Assembly (NCBI GenBank): GCA_036513515.1
Contig: DATBYW010000110.1
Coordinates: forward strand, 1 to 30,006
Reading direction: 5' to 3'
Source of the DNA: Nephthysia sp036513515
GTDB taxonomy: Bacteria; Chloroflexota; Dormibacteria; Dormibacterales; Dormibacteraceae
Length of the DNA stretch: 30,006 nucleotides
Shown: positions 16,636-23,864 of the stretch, piece after piece
Position numbering within the stretch: the stretch's first letter is position 1
Layout: every line of letters starts with the position of its first letter
The notes under the pieces: model-generated
What the model was told of the DNA's origin: nothing
Databases searched by the model: none
The model's input: only the letters and a program-made list of their open reading frames with translations
Translations under genes and position numbers: made by a program

Positions 16636-17055
16636 TCACCTCAGAAACCCGATCGGGCGCTTCTTGGGCGCCGTCTCGGTCATTGCCAGAAAGGTCGTGA
16701 AGCGCGCCGCGGTGCGCAGCGCGTCGTTGCCGAGCGTCTCGCTCATCCGGCGCAGCTGGACTCGCGGGTTGGCCTCCCACGCGACCGCGTCCACCGGATC
16801 CCTCGCGCCCAGCTCCTTCGCCAGCTCCAGGTAGAGCTCGGCCACCGTCGTCTCCAGAGCGGCCGCCACGTGGAGCAGACGCTCGGTGGATATGTCCTTG
16901 AGCCCGCGCTCGACCTCGGAGAGGAAGCCCGCGGAGATGCCGGCCGGCCGTGCGACCTCGACCAGGCCGCGCTCGTTGGCCTCCCGCCGCCGGCGCAGGA
17001 CGGCCCCCAGGGTGGCCCTAACGTGCTCCGCCGTTTCGCTGTGAGCGAATGCCAT
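16636..17055 (-). CDS. clgR: XRE-family regulator, ClgR-like
   Basis: The 139-residue protein has an N-terminal XRE helix-turn-helix (residues ~12-68: 'LGAVLRRRREANERGLVEVA', 'ISAGFLSEVERGLKDIS', 'ERLLHVAAALE'). 'GFLSEVERGLKDISTERL' closely follows the recognition helix of ClgR, the activator of clp genes in Actinomycetota. It lies in one operon with clpP, which supports the call. The C-terminal half is helical and ends basic (KKRPIGFLR). In known species ClgR is itself degraded by Clp, giving feedback; whether that applies here is inferred. A TATTAT -10 (17069-17074) lies 13 nt before the ATG. Confidence 0.8.
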   Translation of the reverse strand: MAFAHSETAEHVRATLGAVLRRRREANERGLVEVARPAGISAGFLSEVERGLKDISTERLLHVAAALETTVAELYLELAKELGARDPVDAVAWEANPRVQLRRMSETLGNDALRTAARFTTFLAMTETAPKKRPIGFLR

Positions 17056-17068
17056 CTGCTTACAGCTA

Positions 17069-17074
17069 ATAATA
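17069..17074 (-). promoter_or_regulatory. -10 element of the clgR-clpP operon
   Basis: On the minus strand TATTAT lies 13 nt before the clgR-like ATG, giving a leader of only a few bases. No clear -35 is seen because the upstream position is inside a GC-rich hairpin. Confidence 0.4.
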
Positions 17075-17083
17075 CCGGCAGAT

Positions 17084-17104
17084 CCCTCCCCTTTGCGGGG
17101 AGGG
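17084..17104 (-). terminator. Hairpin after the Rieske/DUF2231 gene
   Basis: CCCTCCCC (17084-17091) and GGGGAGGG (17097-17104) form a perfect 8-bp stem with a 5-nt loop. It lies 16 nt past the Rieske stop and upstream of the clgR promoter. There is no U-run, so termination is likely but not proven. Confidence 0.5.
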
Positions 17105-17119
17105 AAGACTTTCGCTGGT

Positions 17120-18004
17120 CTAGGCCTGGCGGCCGCGGACTTCGACCTGGCCCTGGCGGACGCGGGTCTGGAGGCGGGGCACGGCGAAAGTTGCGGGTCC
17201 CCGGCAGACGGCTCCGTCGGTCAGGCGGAAGCGGGAGCCGTGCCAGGGACAGGTGACGACGCCGTCCTGCACCTCTCCCTCGCCGAGCGGCCCCCCCAGG
17301 TGGCTGCAGGTGCCCTCGAGGGCGTAAACCCTACCGCTCTCCCTGTAGAGCAGGATCGGGCGGCCTTCCACCTCGGCGGGCTTCATGGCACTCTCGTTGA
17401 CCTCGGCCTCTGGCGCCACCGGCGTCCATTTCTCAGGTCCGGTGACCCAGGCGTCGCGATTGACCATGACCCCGCGGCCAAACACCAGCTCGCCGCCCAG
17501 GTAGGCGGCGGCAGAGCTGACCGTGAGGCCGAGGGCCGAGAGCGCCATCGCGCTTGTCTTCCGCCGGCGCAGCCGGGCGCTCAGCGAGAGCATCTGGAGA
17601 CCCATGCCGCTCAGGTTCAAGAGACCGTGCAGCACCCCGAGCCGGCGGTCGCGCCCGACGGTGTCCGACCAGTCCGCGAATCCTGACGCCGCCGCGCCGA
17701 CCGCGCCGGCCGATCCGGCCGCGCTGAGCACACCCGCCGACTTGTGAGCGCCGACCGTGTCGAGCAAGAGGGAGCCCGCCCACATGCCGATGGGCAGGTC
17801 CGTGAGCACCGGGTGCAGTGCGTGGCCCAGCCAGCGCCCGTGCAGAAAGTCCATGACTCGCTCTGCCTGGGGATGCTCGAGCAGTGGCTTGACGAGCTCC
17901 ATCGCGTAGTCGCCCACCTGGTCGAGCCAGGGCTGCTCCTCAAGCGGGCCGATCAGTTCCGCGTTCCACGAAGACTCCATGGTCCAGGGCTGCTGCGGTT
18001 CCAT
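17120..18004 (-). CDS. DUF2231 membrane protein with C-terminal Rieske [2Fe-2S] domain
   Basis: Residues ~55-180 are a DUF2231 membrane region with 'HPVLTDLPIGMWAGSLLLDT' and about four hydrophobic segments. Residues ~195-290 are a Rieske domain with cluster ligands C233/H235 (TCSHLGG) and C252/H255 (CPWHGSRF). The protein therefore probably passes electrons at the membrane. It sits 46 bp after the FAD oxidoreductase gene on the same strand, and a reductase/Rieske pair is a plausible electron-transfer unit. This two-domain fusion occurs in other high-GC bacteria with no defined role. No Shine-Dalgarno precedes ATG 18004; ATG 17980 is an alternative. Confidence 0.88.
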   Translation of the reverse strand: MEPQQPWTMESSWNAELIGPLEEQPWLDQVGDYAMELVKPLLEHPQAERVMDFLHGRWLGHALHPVLTDLPIGMWAGSLLLDTVGAHKSAGVLSAAGSAGAVGAAASGFADWSDTVGRDRRLGVLHGLLNLSGMGLQMLSLSARLRRRKTSAMALSALGLTVSSAAAYLGGELVFGRGVMVNRDAWVTGPEKWTPVAPEAEVNESAMKPAEVEGRPILLYRESGRVYALEGTCSHLGGPLGEGEVQDGVVTCPWHGSRFRLTDGAVCRGPATFAVPRLQTRVRQGQVEVRGRQA

Positions 18005-18050
18005 GAAATGCCAGGCTATCGCACTGTCCTGAGCGCCGGCGCGAGCGGGC

Positions 18051-19271
18051 TCAGGTCAGGTTGGCCGGGTCGAGCAGCTCGTCGCGCGGGCGCTCGATGC
18101 GCTGCCGCGAATGCATGATCTCGATCAGCTTCTTCCGGCCCTTGGGAGGACCGATCATGATCGCGCCCACCAGCCGGTCGTCGAGGAAGAAGAGCTTGCG
18201 AAAGAACCCCTCCTCGAACGAGAAGGTGCGGACCGACTCCAGGTCCGGCTGCACGTCCGGCGTGACGCCCATCACCGCCATGGTCGAACCGAACATCGTG
18301 GTGGTGTAGGTCGGCACGTCGAAGAAGTCCTCGTCGCCACCCGCCATGTTGTGGGCGGCCACCTTGCCGTGCGCCATCGCGTTGTCCCAGGTGCCCATCT
18401 GGTTGTGCCGGCCGACCATGAGGTCGAAGAAGACTGCGATGTCGCCCGCGGCGTAGACGTCGGGGGCGCCGGTGCGCAGCTTGGCGTCCGTCACGATCCC
18501 CTTCCGGGTCTCGACGCCGGTTCCCTGCGCGGGTTCGACGTAGTAGTCGAGGCCGACGCCGTAGGTCAGCATGTCGAACTCCACCCGGCGGCCGTTGAGC
18601 GTCTCACCCAGGTAGTGGCCGTTGCAGCGGGAGAAGCGCTTGACCTCGTCGTTGACGACGAACTCGACGCCCCCGGCCTCTCCCAGCTGGCGGCAGAGCT
18701 GCCCGCCTTCGGCGTCGAGCACGTAGCGCAGGAACCAGGGTCCGCGCATCACCCAGGTCACCTTGGCTCGCTGGCGGTAGGCGATGCCCTCGGCCAGCTC
18801 GTAGCCGATGAAGCTGCCGCCCATCACCAGCACCCTCCCGGAGGCGTCGGCCTTCTCGATGATCGCCTTGGTGTCGTCCAGAGTCTGGAAGCCGAGCACC
18901 TCGTCGACCTCGTCGCAGCCGGGCCAGGGCGGAGGCTTGGGCCGGCCTCCGGTGGCGACCAGGAGGGCGTCGTAGGGGAACTCCTGGTCGCGATTCGTTC
19001 GCACGACCCTGGCCTGCGTGTCGATCTCTGTGGCCCAGGTCTCGAAGTGGATCTCCAGGCCCCGCTTCTGGTAGTCCTCGACCGTGCGCATGAGGACCTT
19101 CTCCTCTCTGACCTGGCCGCGCAGGAAGCGAGGCAGTGCGACCCGGTTGTAGAGGGGGTGGCGTTCGGCCGCGATCATCACGATCGAGCACTCGGAATCC
19201 TGCTTGCGCAGCTCCTCGGCGCAGGTCTGGCCCGCGATGCCGTTTCCGAGAATGACGTAGCGCCGGCTCAC
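18051..19271 (-). CDS. NAD(P)/FAD-dependent oxidoreductase, NirB/rubredoxin-reductase type
   Basis: The 406-residue flavoprotein starts with the FAD motif ILGNGIAGQ (G9, G11, G14), has 'HPLYNRVALPRFLRG', the second FAD motif 'ALLVATGGRPK', the NAD(P) motif VLVMGGSFIGYELAE (~148-162), and 'PDVYAAGDIAVFFD'. It lacks a CxxC redox pair, so it is not a thioredoxin-reductase type; it fits ferredoxin/rubredoxin reductases or the N-terminal part of nitrite reductase NirB. GTG 19271 overlaps the GNAT stop as GTGA. The downstream Rieske protein is a possible electron partner. Confidence 0.88.
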   Translation of the reverse strand: MSRRYVILGNGIAGQTCAEELRKQDSECSIVMIAAERHPLYNRVALPRFLRGQVREEKVLMRTVEDYQKRGLEIHFETWATEIDTQARVVRTNRDQEFPYDALLVATGGRPKPPPWPGCDEVDEVLGFQTLDDTKAIIEKADASGRVLVMGGSFIGYELAEGIAYRQRAKVTWVMRGPWFLRYVLDAEGGQLCRQLGEAGGVEFVVNDEVKRFSRCNGHYLGETLNGRRVEFDMLTYGVGLDYYVEPAQGTGVETRKGIVTDAKLRTGAPDVYAAGDIAVFFDLMVGRHNQMGTWDNAMAHGKVAAHNMAGGDEDFFDVPTYTTTMFGSTMAVMGVTPDVQPDLESVRTFSFEEGFFRKLFFLDDRLVGAIMIGPPKGRKKLIEIMHSRQRIERPRDELLDPANLT

Positions 19272-20203
19272 CCCGTCAGCTCCCTGGCGTACGCGTACCG
19301 CTGAACCTGACCATCGGCGAGATGGTATCCGACCTCGGCGAAGTCATCGGAGGCCGGGTGAGTAACCGGTGCGAAGAGGCGGACGCCTTCGTACCCCTGG
19401 GAGTCAGCCTCGAAGCGCAGGCCCATCAGCAGATCCTGGAGGGCGGGTCCGGACCCGGCGACCAGGCTCACCGCCAGCCGGTTGTGGGGCCGCGGCTCGA
19501 GCAGGGCCAGGGCGCGGCCGCCGCCACTGGCGCGAACCAGCCCCTCCTCGGCCAGCCGTCCGAGCAGTTCCTCGTCCAGGTCGGAGACGTCATGCCAGTG
19601 CGCGTTGACGCGGCCGTAGGCGTCGTAGGCGGGGTCGGCGCGGAGTCGCGCGAAGAGGGCGGCAGCCTCGTCCGCCGCGACCAGGCGGGGCAAGTCCACA
19701 CCCTCGACCCGGCCCGCAAGCCAGACCTGGCAGTGGACCAGCCGGCGGAAACCCTCCGCATCGAAGAGCCGGCAGGCGGCGGGGTTGCCGGTGATCAGAC
19801 GCATCTCACCAAAGCCCTGGCCGGCGCCTTCCTCGAGCGCGTGCCGGAGCATCGCTCTGGCGACACCCCGCCGCCGGTGCTCCTCGGCGACGCGGAGCCC
19901 TTCATAGAGGACGACGCGCCGGGTGATCGGGCGCAGGCGCTGGAAGCCGACCACGACGCCGTCCAGCTCGGCGACCTCCAGGGTCGCGTTCGGGTCGGCC
20001 AGCCAGCGGTCCAGTACGTGCGGAAGGTAGTCGGTGCCCTCCCAGACCCTGGCAGTGATCTCGAGCACCCGCGGCCGGTCGGCCGGCCGCAGGGGCCGGA
20101 AATCTAGCTCCTCGGCTTCCAGTGCAGCACCCCCGCGGCCATCGGGCCGCCCTCGTAGGTGAGCGAGCCGCTCGCCTCCGGACGAAGGTTGGACCGGAGC
20201 CAC
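19268..20203 (-). CDS. GNAT-family N-acetyltransferase
   Basis: The N-terminal half is a GNAT domain: 'DFRPLRPADRPRVLEITARV', 'VVVGFQRLRPI' and the acetyl-CoA-binding 'EEHRRRGVARAMLRHALEEG', then 'NPAACRLFDAEGFRR'. The ~140-residue C-terminal part looks like a second, degraded GNAT-like domain ('ALLEPRPHNRLAVSLVAG'). The start is unsure. The first conserved residues follow CTG 20122, while permitted starts are GTG 20203 (used here) or GTG 20251, both inside the upstream methyltransferase gene. The substrate is unknown. Confidence 0.8.
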   Translation of the reverse strand: MAPVQPSSGGERLAHLRGRPDGRGGAALEAEELDFRPLRPADRPRVLEITARVWEGTDYLPHVLDRWLADPNATLEVAELDGVVVGFQRLRPITRRVVLYEGLRVAEEHRRRGVARAMLRHALEEGAGQGFGEMRLITGNPAACRLFDAEGFRRLVHCQVWLAGRVEGVDLPRLVAADEAAALFARLRADPAYDAYGRVNAHWHDVSDLDEELLGRLAEEGLVRASGGGRALALLEPRPHNRLAVSLVAGSGPALQDLLMGLRFEADSQGYEGVRLFAPVTHPASDDFAEVGYHLADGQVQRYAYARELTG

Positions 20204-20883
20204 GCCGGTCCGGCGTGTTCGTCCCAGATCGGACCGAGCCGCACCCGGCACTCTTCGACCGCCGCCTCCATTGACTCGAATCGGAAGGAAACGGCGCGTT
20301 CGTACATCGTGACGTCAGGCTTGATTCCCATCTCCCGCAGCAGCAAATAGCAGTCTCGCAGACGCGGCTCCCGGACCCTCGGCCCGCCGCCCATCAACTC
20401 GGCCGGGTGCGGCTGGACCGAGTCCCTCAGCGCCACGAAGACCCGCTCCCGGGCGTGCCTCTCCAGCTTCTCCACAAAGGGCACCGGATCCGCGATCGAA
20501 TAGAGGACGCTGACGCAGATGACGAGGTGGGCGGGCGCCGCCTCCGCGTCCTCCCAGGTACTGCCGATCAGGGTCAGGTTGTCGAGCGCCGGGATCCGCT
20601 CGCGCATGGCCTGGGCAGGCTCCACCGCCGTCACCCAGTCCAGACGGTCGGCGAGCGGGACGACATGGCGTCCGACCCCGGCGCCGACGTCGAGAAGCGT
20701 GTGAGAAGGTTTCAGCCAGGGCTCGAGGAACTCCACGAAGGGGTCAGGCTCGCCGCGCGTCGAGAAGGCGAAGCCGCGCGCGCGTCCTTCGCCCCAATGG
20801 GGGCTTCCGCCGGCCTGCGCCGATCGTGCCTCAACCAGGTCCCTCCAGTGCGCCGTCCAGTCGACACCCATCAGTCGGTCCAC
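20104..20883 (-). CDS. Class I SAM-dependent methyltransferase
   Basis: The 259-residue protein has motif I HTLLDVGAGVGRHVVPLA (61-78), an acidic 'VTAVEPAQAM' after strand 2 and a motif-IV-like 'LVICVSVLYSI', the layout of small-molecule methyltransferases of the Methyltransf_11/25 type. The N-terminal 'VDWTAHWRDLVEAR' helix is seen in related proteins. GTG 20883 follows a CATAAT -10 hexamer by 8 nt with no Shine-Dalgarno, so the transcript is probably nearly leaderless; ATG 20871 is the alternative start. It heads an operon with GNAT, FAD oxidoreductase and Rieske genes. The substrate is unknown. Confidence 0.85.
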   Translation of the reverse strand: MDRLMGVDWTAHWRDLVEARSAQAGGSPHWGEGRARGFAFSTRGEPDPFVEFLEPWLKPSHTLLDVGAGVGRHVVPLADRLDWVTAVEPAQAMRERIPALDNLTLIGSTWEDAEAAPAHLVICVSVLYSIADPVPFVEKLERHARERVFVALRDSVQPHPAELMGGGPRVREPRLRDCYLLLREMGIKPDVTMYERAVSFRFESMEAAVEECRVRLGPIWDEHAGPAWLRSNLRPEASGSLTYEGGPMAAGVLHWKPRS

Positions 20884-20891
20884 GACAGCCG

Positions 20892-20897
20892 ATTATG
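20892..20897 (-). promoter_or_regulatory. -10 element of the methyltransferase operon
   Basis: CATAAT on the minus strand lies 8 nt before GTG 20883. The -35 is not clear. The regulator gene's promoter diverges from the same 96-bp gap. Confidence 0.45.
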
Positions 20898-20949
20898 AGA
20901 TGCCACGGCGCCGGCTCGACCTGACGCACAGGCAATCCAAACTCGAAAA

Positions 20950-20980
20950 TTGCACGCCCTGGGGCCTCCTGTGCTATAGA
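20950..20980 (+). promoter_or_regulatory. Possible promoter of the regulator-reductase operon
   Basis: TTGCAC (20950-20955) and TATAGA (20975-20980) are 19 nt apart, slightly long. If used, transcription would begin near 20987, after the first in-frame ATG (20980), so translation would have to start further in. Confidence 0.35.
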
Positions 20981-22377
20981 TGCACCTGGCTGTTCGGGGG
21001 TCGAGATGGTTGCTTAACAGGGCGCTTGGCGGTTTGGTGCGCGGGTCGGCTAAAGCCGTTCCGTCTCCCCAGCATATCCGGCCGGAACTCCTATCCCGGG
21101 AAGAAGGCGCCGAGCTCGCCCGGGCGCTCCTGGAATGGACTGAATGGCCGCAGGTTCGGCTCGTTTCAGTTCTGAAGGAGGTGGCCAAGGAGTGGAAGCT
21201 CCCGCTGCCAGGCTTGGATACCGTCACGGTCAATCGTTGGGTTACAGGCAAGCAATGCCCGACGTCCTACTACGTGCGGCTGCTGCTGGCGCTGCTGGCC
21301 CGTCTTCTCATGTCGGCCGCTAGAGACCCTTCCTTGGCGCGCAGGCTCGACCGTCTGCGGCGCCGGGACTTCCTCCTTCGCGCGGCGGCGGCCGCCGGGG
21401 TCTCCGCCATCGCCCCCAGCCTGGTGGCCGAGACCGACGCCGGCCTGGCAGGGGCTCTCGAAAATTCGCTCATTCCTCACTCCTCCCAGATAGAGGCTGC
21501 CGTCGGCTACCTCCGGCGCGTCTTCAGCGAGTTCGACACTGCCGACTGGCTGCTCGGTCCACAGCTCCAGCTCCCCACCGTGGCGAGCCACTTCGGGCTC
21601 GTCGAAAAGCTGCTCGGCGACGCCAGGGGCGCCGCACGCACCGAGTTGCTCGCGTTGCGGACGAAGTACGCGGAGTTCGCGGGCTGGCTTCACCAGGACA
21701 GCGGCCACTGGTCGGCAGGCGTCTGGTGGACCGACCGGGCGCTGAGGTCGGCCCGCGAGACCGGGGACTCGCTGATGACGGCCTACCTGATGGTGCGGAA
21801 GAGTCACCAGGCCGTGGTGGAGGGGGATATACGCCTGGGTCTCCGGCTCGCGCGCGCCGCCCAGGGCACCTCGTCGCTCACTCCCAAGGTTCGCGCAGTG
21901 GCCTTGCAGGAGGAAGCCTACGGGCTGGCGCTGGCCGGGCAGGCGGACGAGTGTCACAGAAGGCTTGATGCGGCGCTCGAACTGTCCGCGCAGGCCTCTG
22001 ATCGCGATCTCGAGGGACCGGCCCGGTACTGTATCCCTGGGTTCGTCGAGATGTGGCGAGCCACATGTCTCATGGAACTCGGCAGACCGCGCCAAGCAAT
22101 CGACGTCTTCGAGCGAGAGCTCGCGACGCTTCCTTCCCATCACTACCGGGACCGTGGGGTCTACCTCGGCCGCCTGGCCGTGGCCTACGCGACGGAGGGT
22201 TCTCCTGAACCGGCGGTGGCCAGGGGCCGCCAGGCGCAGGAAGTCGCCAGGGCCACCGGGTCAGACCGCATCGGCCGGGAGCTGGTCAGGTTGGGACTGA
22301 AGCTCGACCGATGGCGGGATCTCCCGGAGGTGAGCGAGCTCCGTCGCACCCTTGGCGAGACAGCACCGGGTCGATGA
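20980..22377 (+). CDS. Helix-turn-helix regulator with TPR-like C-terminal region
   Basis: The product of up to 465 residues has an N-terminal DNA-binding-like region (~55-110: 'VRLVSVLKEVAKEWKLPLPG', 'TVNRWVTGKQCPTSYYVRLL') resembling XRE-type helix-turn-helix domains of actinobacterial TPR regulators. Then comes 'RRRDFLLRAAAAAGVSAIAP' (127-146), a twin-Arg-like/hydrophobic stretch that also occurs inside such regulators. Residues ~160-455 are helical repeats with TPR rhythm ('WWTDRALRSARETGDSLMTA', 'LQEEAYGLALAGQADECHRR', 'GRPRQAIDVFERELATL'). It overlaps the RibD-type gene as ATGA. The true start may be TTG 21010 or GTG 21037, because the promoter overlaps ATG 20980. The ligand and targets are unknown. 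Confidence 0.75.
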   Translation: MHLAVRGSRWLLNRALGGLVRGSAKAVPSPQHIRPELLSREEGAELARALLEWTEWPQVRLVSVLKEVAKEWKLPLPGLDTVTVNRWVTGKQCPTSYYVRLLLALLARLLMSAARDPSLARRLDRLRRRDFLLRAAAAAGVSAIAPSLVAETDAGLAGALENSLIPHSSQIEAAVGYLRRVFSEFDTADWLLGPQLQLPTVASHFGLVEKLLGDARGAARTELLALRTKYAEFAGWLHQDSGHWSAGVWWTDRALRSARETGDSLMTAYLMVRKSHQAVVEGDIRLGLRLARAAQGTSSLTPKVRAVALQEEAYGLALAGQADECHRRLDAALELSAQASDRDLEGPARYCIPGFVEMWRATCLMELGRPRQAIDVFERELATLPSHHYRDRGVYLGRLAVAYATEGSPEPAVARGRQAQEVARATGSDRIGRELVRLGLKLDRWRDLPEVSELRRTLGETAPGR

Positions 22378-23087
22378 GCGCCAACGGCGGCCAGCCAGTG
22401 ATGGCTCGGCCCCTGGTGACTTGGAAGTGCGGTCTCTCCCTCGACGGTCGCCTGGCCGCTGCGGACGGGTCCAGCCGTTGGATCACCAGCAAGGAGGCAC
22501 GGGCCGACGTCCACCGACTGCGAGCTGAGTCGGACGCCGTAATCATCGGCTCGGGAACCCAGCGGCTGGACGATCCCCAGCTCGGCGTTCGTCACGTGTC
22601 CGTGAGCCGGCAGCCGCTCCGTGTCGTGGTCGACACGATGGCGCGCACGCCGGTCGGAGCACGGGTGCTGGACGGCGTCGCGCCCACCCTGGTGGCGGTC
22701 GCCGATGACGCGGACGCCTCACACCTCGAGGGGCGCGCGACGGTGACCCGCCTGCCCCGGGCTCCCGGCGGCCTGGATCTCCACGCGCTCCTCCAGGCGC
22801 TCTACATCCGAGACGTTCGCTCGGCTCTGCTGGAGGGCGGACCCACGCTGGCCGCGAGCTTCCTTGCCGCCGGTTTGGTTGATCGCGTTGTCATCTATCT
22901 GGCGCCGACGCTGATCGGCGGGGGCGGCCTGGCGGCGCTCGAGGGAGTTGGCGCACCCACCATCGACGACGTCATCCGTCTGCGCTTTGACGAGGTGGTG
23001 CGGATTGGTCCGGACGTCCGGCTCACCGCCACGCTCCAGAGGGAGACCAGCCTCCCCAGCTGGGAGGCGGCTGCCGCTCAGCGCTAG
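22374..23087 (+). CDS. RibD C-terminal-type reductase
   Basis: The 237-residue product is a stand-alone RibD_C domain, the DHFR-like fold that reduces 5-amino-6-ribosylaminouracil phosphate in riboflavin synthesis. Motifs are 'CGLSLDGRLAAADGSSRWIT', 'DVHRLRAESDAVIIGSGTQR', 'DDPQLGVR', 'ALLEGGPTLAASFLAAGLVD' and 'LIGGGG'. The deaminase domain usually fused at the N-terminus is absent and no other rib gene is in the window, so the substrate could be another pteridine or pyrimidine. It is translationally coupled (ATGA) to the regulator. The residues after 'TLQRETSL' are a short tail. Confidence 0.86.
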   Translation: MSANGGQPVMARPLVTWKCGLSLDGRLAAADGSSRWITSKEARADVHRLRAESDAVIIGSGTQRLDDPQLGVRHVSVSRQPLRVVVDTMARTPVGARVLDGVAPTLVAVADDADASHLEGRATVTRLPRAPGGLDLHALLQALYIRDVRSALLEGGPTLAASFLAAGLVDRVVIYLAPTLIGGGGLAALEGVGAPTIDDVIRLRFDEVVRIGPDVRLTATLQRETSLPSWEAAAAQR

Positions 23088-23465
23088 AGCCGCCACCGCG
23101 CGCCCTTTTGCGGGCGCGGCCTTAACAACCAGGCTTGCCGGCCGCCAGCCCCCACCAATACGATCCCCAGCGCATTAACCCCCGAGGGTGGGTGGCTTTG
23201 GATGGGGGGTGCGTGAGCGAGGCGAAGGTTGGTCGGTGTGGTCTGGCAACCCGTGCGCTCATTTACGAAAGGTTCGAACGCGGCGACCCGAGTCCAGGCG
23301 TGAATGGTTCGGGTACCTGCTCGGCCTCCTGGTTCGAATGCCCGGCATGGCTGCGAGTGCCGGTCGGCGACTCAACGAGTAGCAGCGAGGACCAGCCGCC
23401 GCGGAGGCTCCACTGGTAGGCCTGTACCAGTTGTCGCCTAGGCAGTCGCCTACGCAGCAGGGCGA
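23088..23465. other. Intergenic region, no supported gene
   Basis: Short open frames are present but have no family resemblance or consistent coding character. A GC hairpin (around 23097-23118) follows the RibD-type stop and may terminate it. Near the right end lie CTGGTA/TACCAG (23413-23430) and a 12-bp tandem repeat (23433-23456). I see no tRNA or riboswitch. Confidence 0.5.
23433..23456 (+). repeat. Two 12-bp tandem repeats
   Basis: GTCGCCTAGGCA (23433-23444) is followed directly by GTCGCCTACGCA (23445-23456), one mismatch. They lie 9 bp before the start of the small hypothetical gene and could be a repeated regulator site. Confidence 0.5.
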
Positions 23466-23795
23466 ATGCAATGGTCTGCTAGAGACATGGGGTCGATTAG
23501 CCAGGCGCGTCCCCTGGGGGTGAGGGGACGTCACTACCACCTGTCCGACACGACGATCGGCGGCGGGTTCGGCTACCGAGACGACATCTTTCCAAGCCGG
23601 CGTGAGGCGCTGGCGGCGGCCAGGGAGCGAGCCGACTGGCTCGGGGCATTGACGGGCTGCCGGGTGCATCCGCTCGCCGAGGCGGGGCGCTACCTTCTCA
23701 CCACCGGGCGGCCGCGGGACGCGGGCCGGATCATCGAGCTAGAGGAGTGCGACGATCCGGAGTGCCTCGAGATCGCGTACGGCTCGGTCTGCTGA
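23466..23795 (+). CDS. Small hypothetical protein
   Basis: The 109-residue product has no family I recognise. The conserved-looking core is 'RHYHLSDTTIGGGFGYRDDI' followed by 'FPSRREALAAARERADWLGA' (a helix), and the C-terminus 'ELEECDDPECLEIAYGSVC' is acidic with three Cys. There is no signal peptide or membrane segment. Codon use looks like that of neighbouring genes. The start may instead be ATG 23487. It is convergent with the kinase gene, with a long hairpin between their stops. Confidence 0.55.
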   Translation: MQWSARDMGSISQARPLGVRGRHYHLSDTTIGGGFGYRDDIFPSRREALAAARERADWLGALTGCRVHPLAEAGRYLLTTGRPRDAGRIIELEECDDPECLEIAYGSVC

Positions 23796-23830
23796 CTTCC
23801 AGCCAAGCGCCCTAGAGCCCGTCCACCCAA

Positions 23831-23864
23831 CAGCAGCAGGTCACTGAACAGTGATCTGCTGCTG
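23831..23864. terminator. Long inverted repeat across the kinase stop codon
   Basis: Bases 23831-23846 pair with 23849-23864 (16 bp with one G-T pair, 2-nt centre); the outer arms are CAGCAGCAG and CTGCTGCTG. The kinase TGA lies within it. It probably terminates both the kinase and the convergent small gene, although no T-run follows on either strand. Confidence 0.5.

Noticed and set aside
17084..17104. Hairpin considered as a ClgR operator
   Set aside because: The symmetry is a G/C-block stem after a stop codon and does not match the known ClgR-type site, so a terminator is simpler.
21005..21018. Tiny ORF (Met-Val-Ala-stop) after a G-run near 21005
   Set aside because: Three codons with a passable ribosome site is likely chance; no attenuator structure accompanies it.
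23268..23345. Two TTCGAA-containing tRNA T-loop look-alikes
   Set aside because: The flanking 5-nt arms do not pair and no acceptor or anticodon arm can be drawn.
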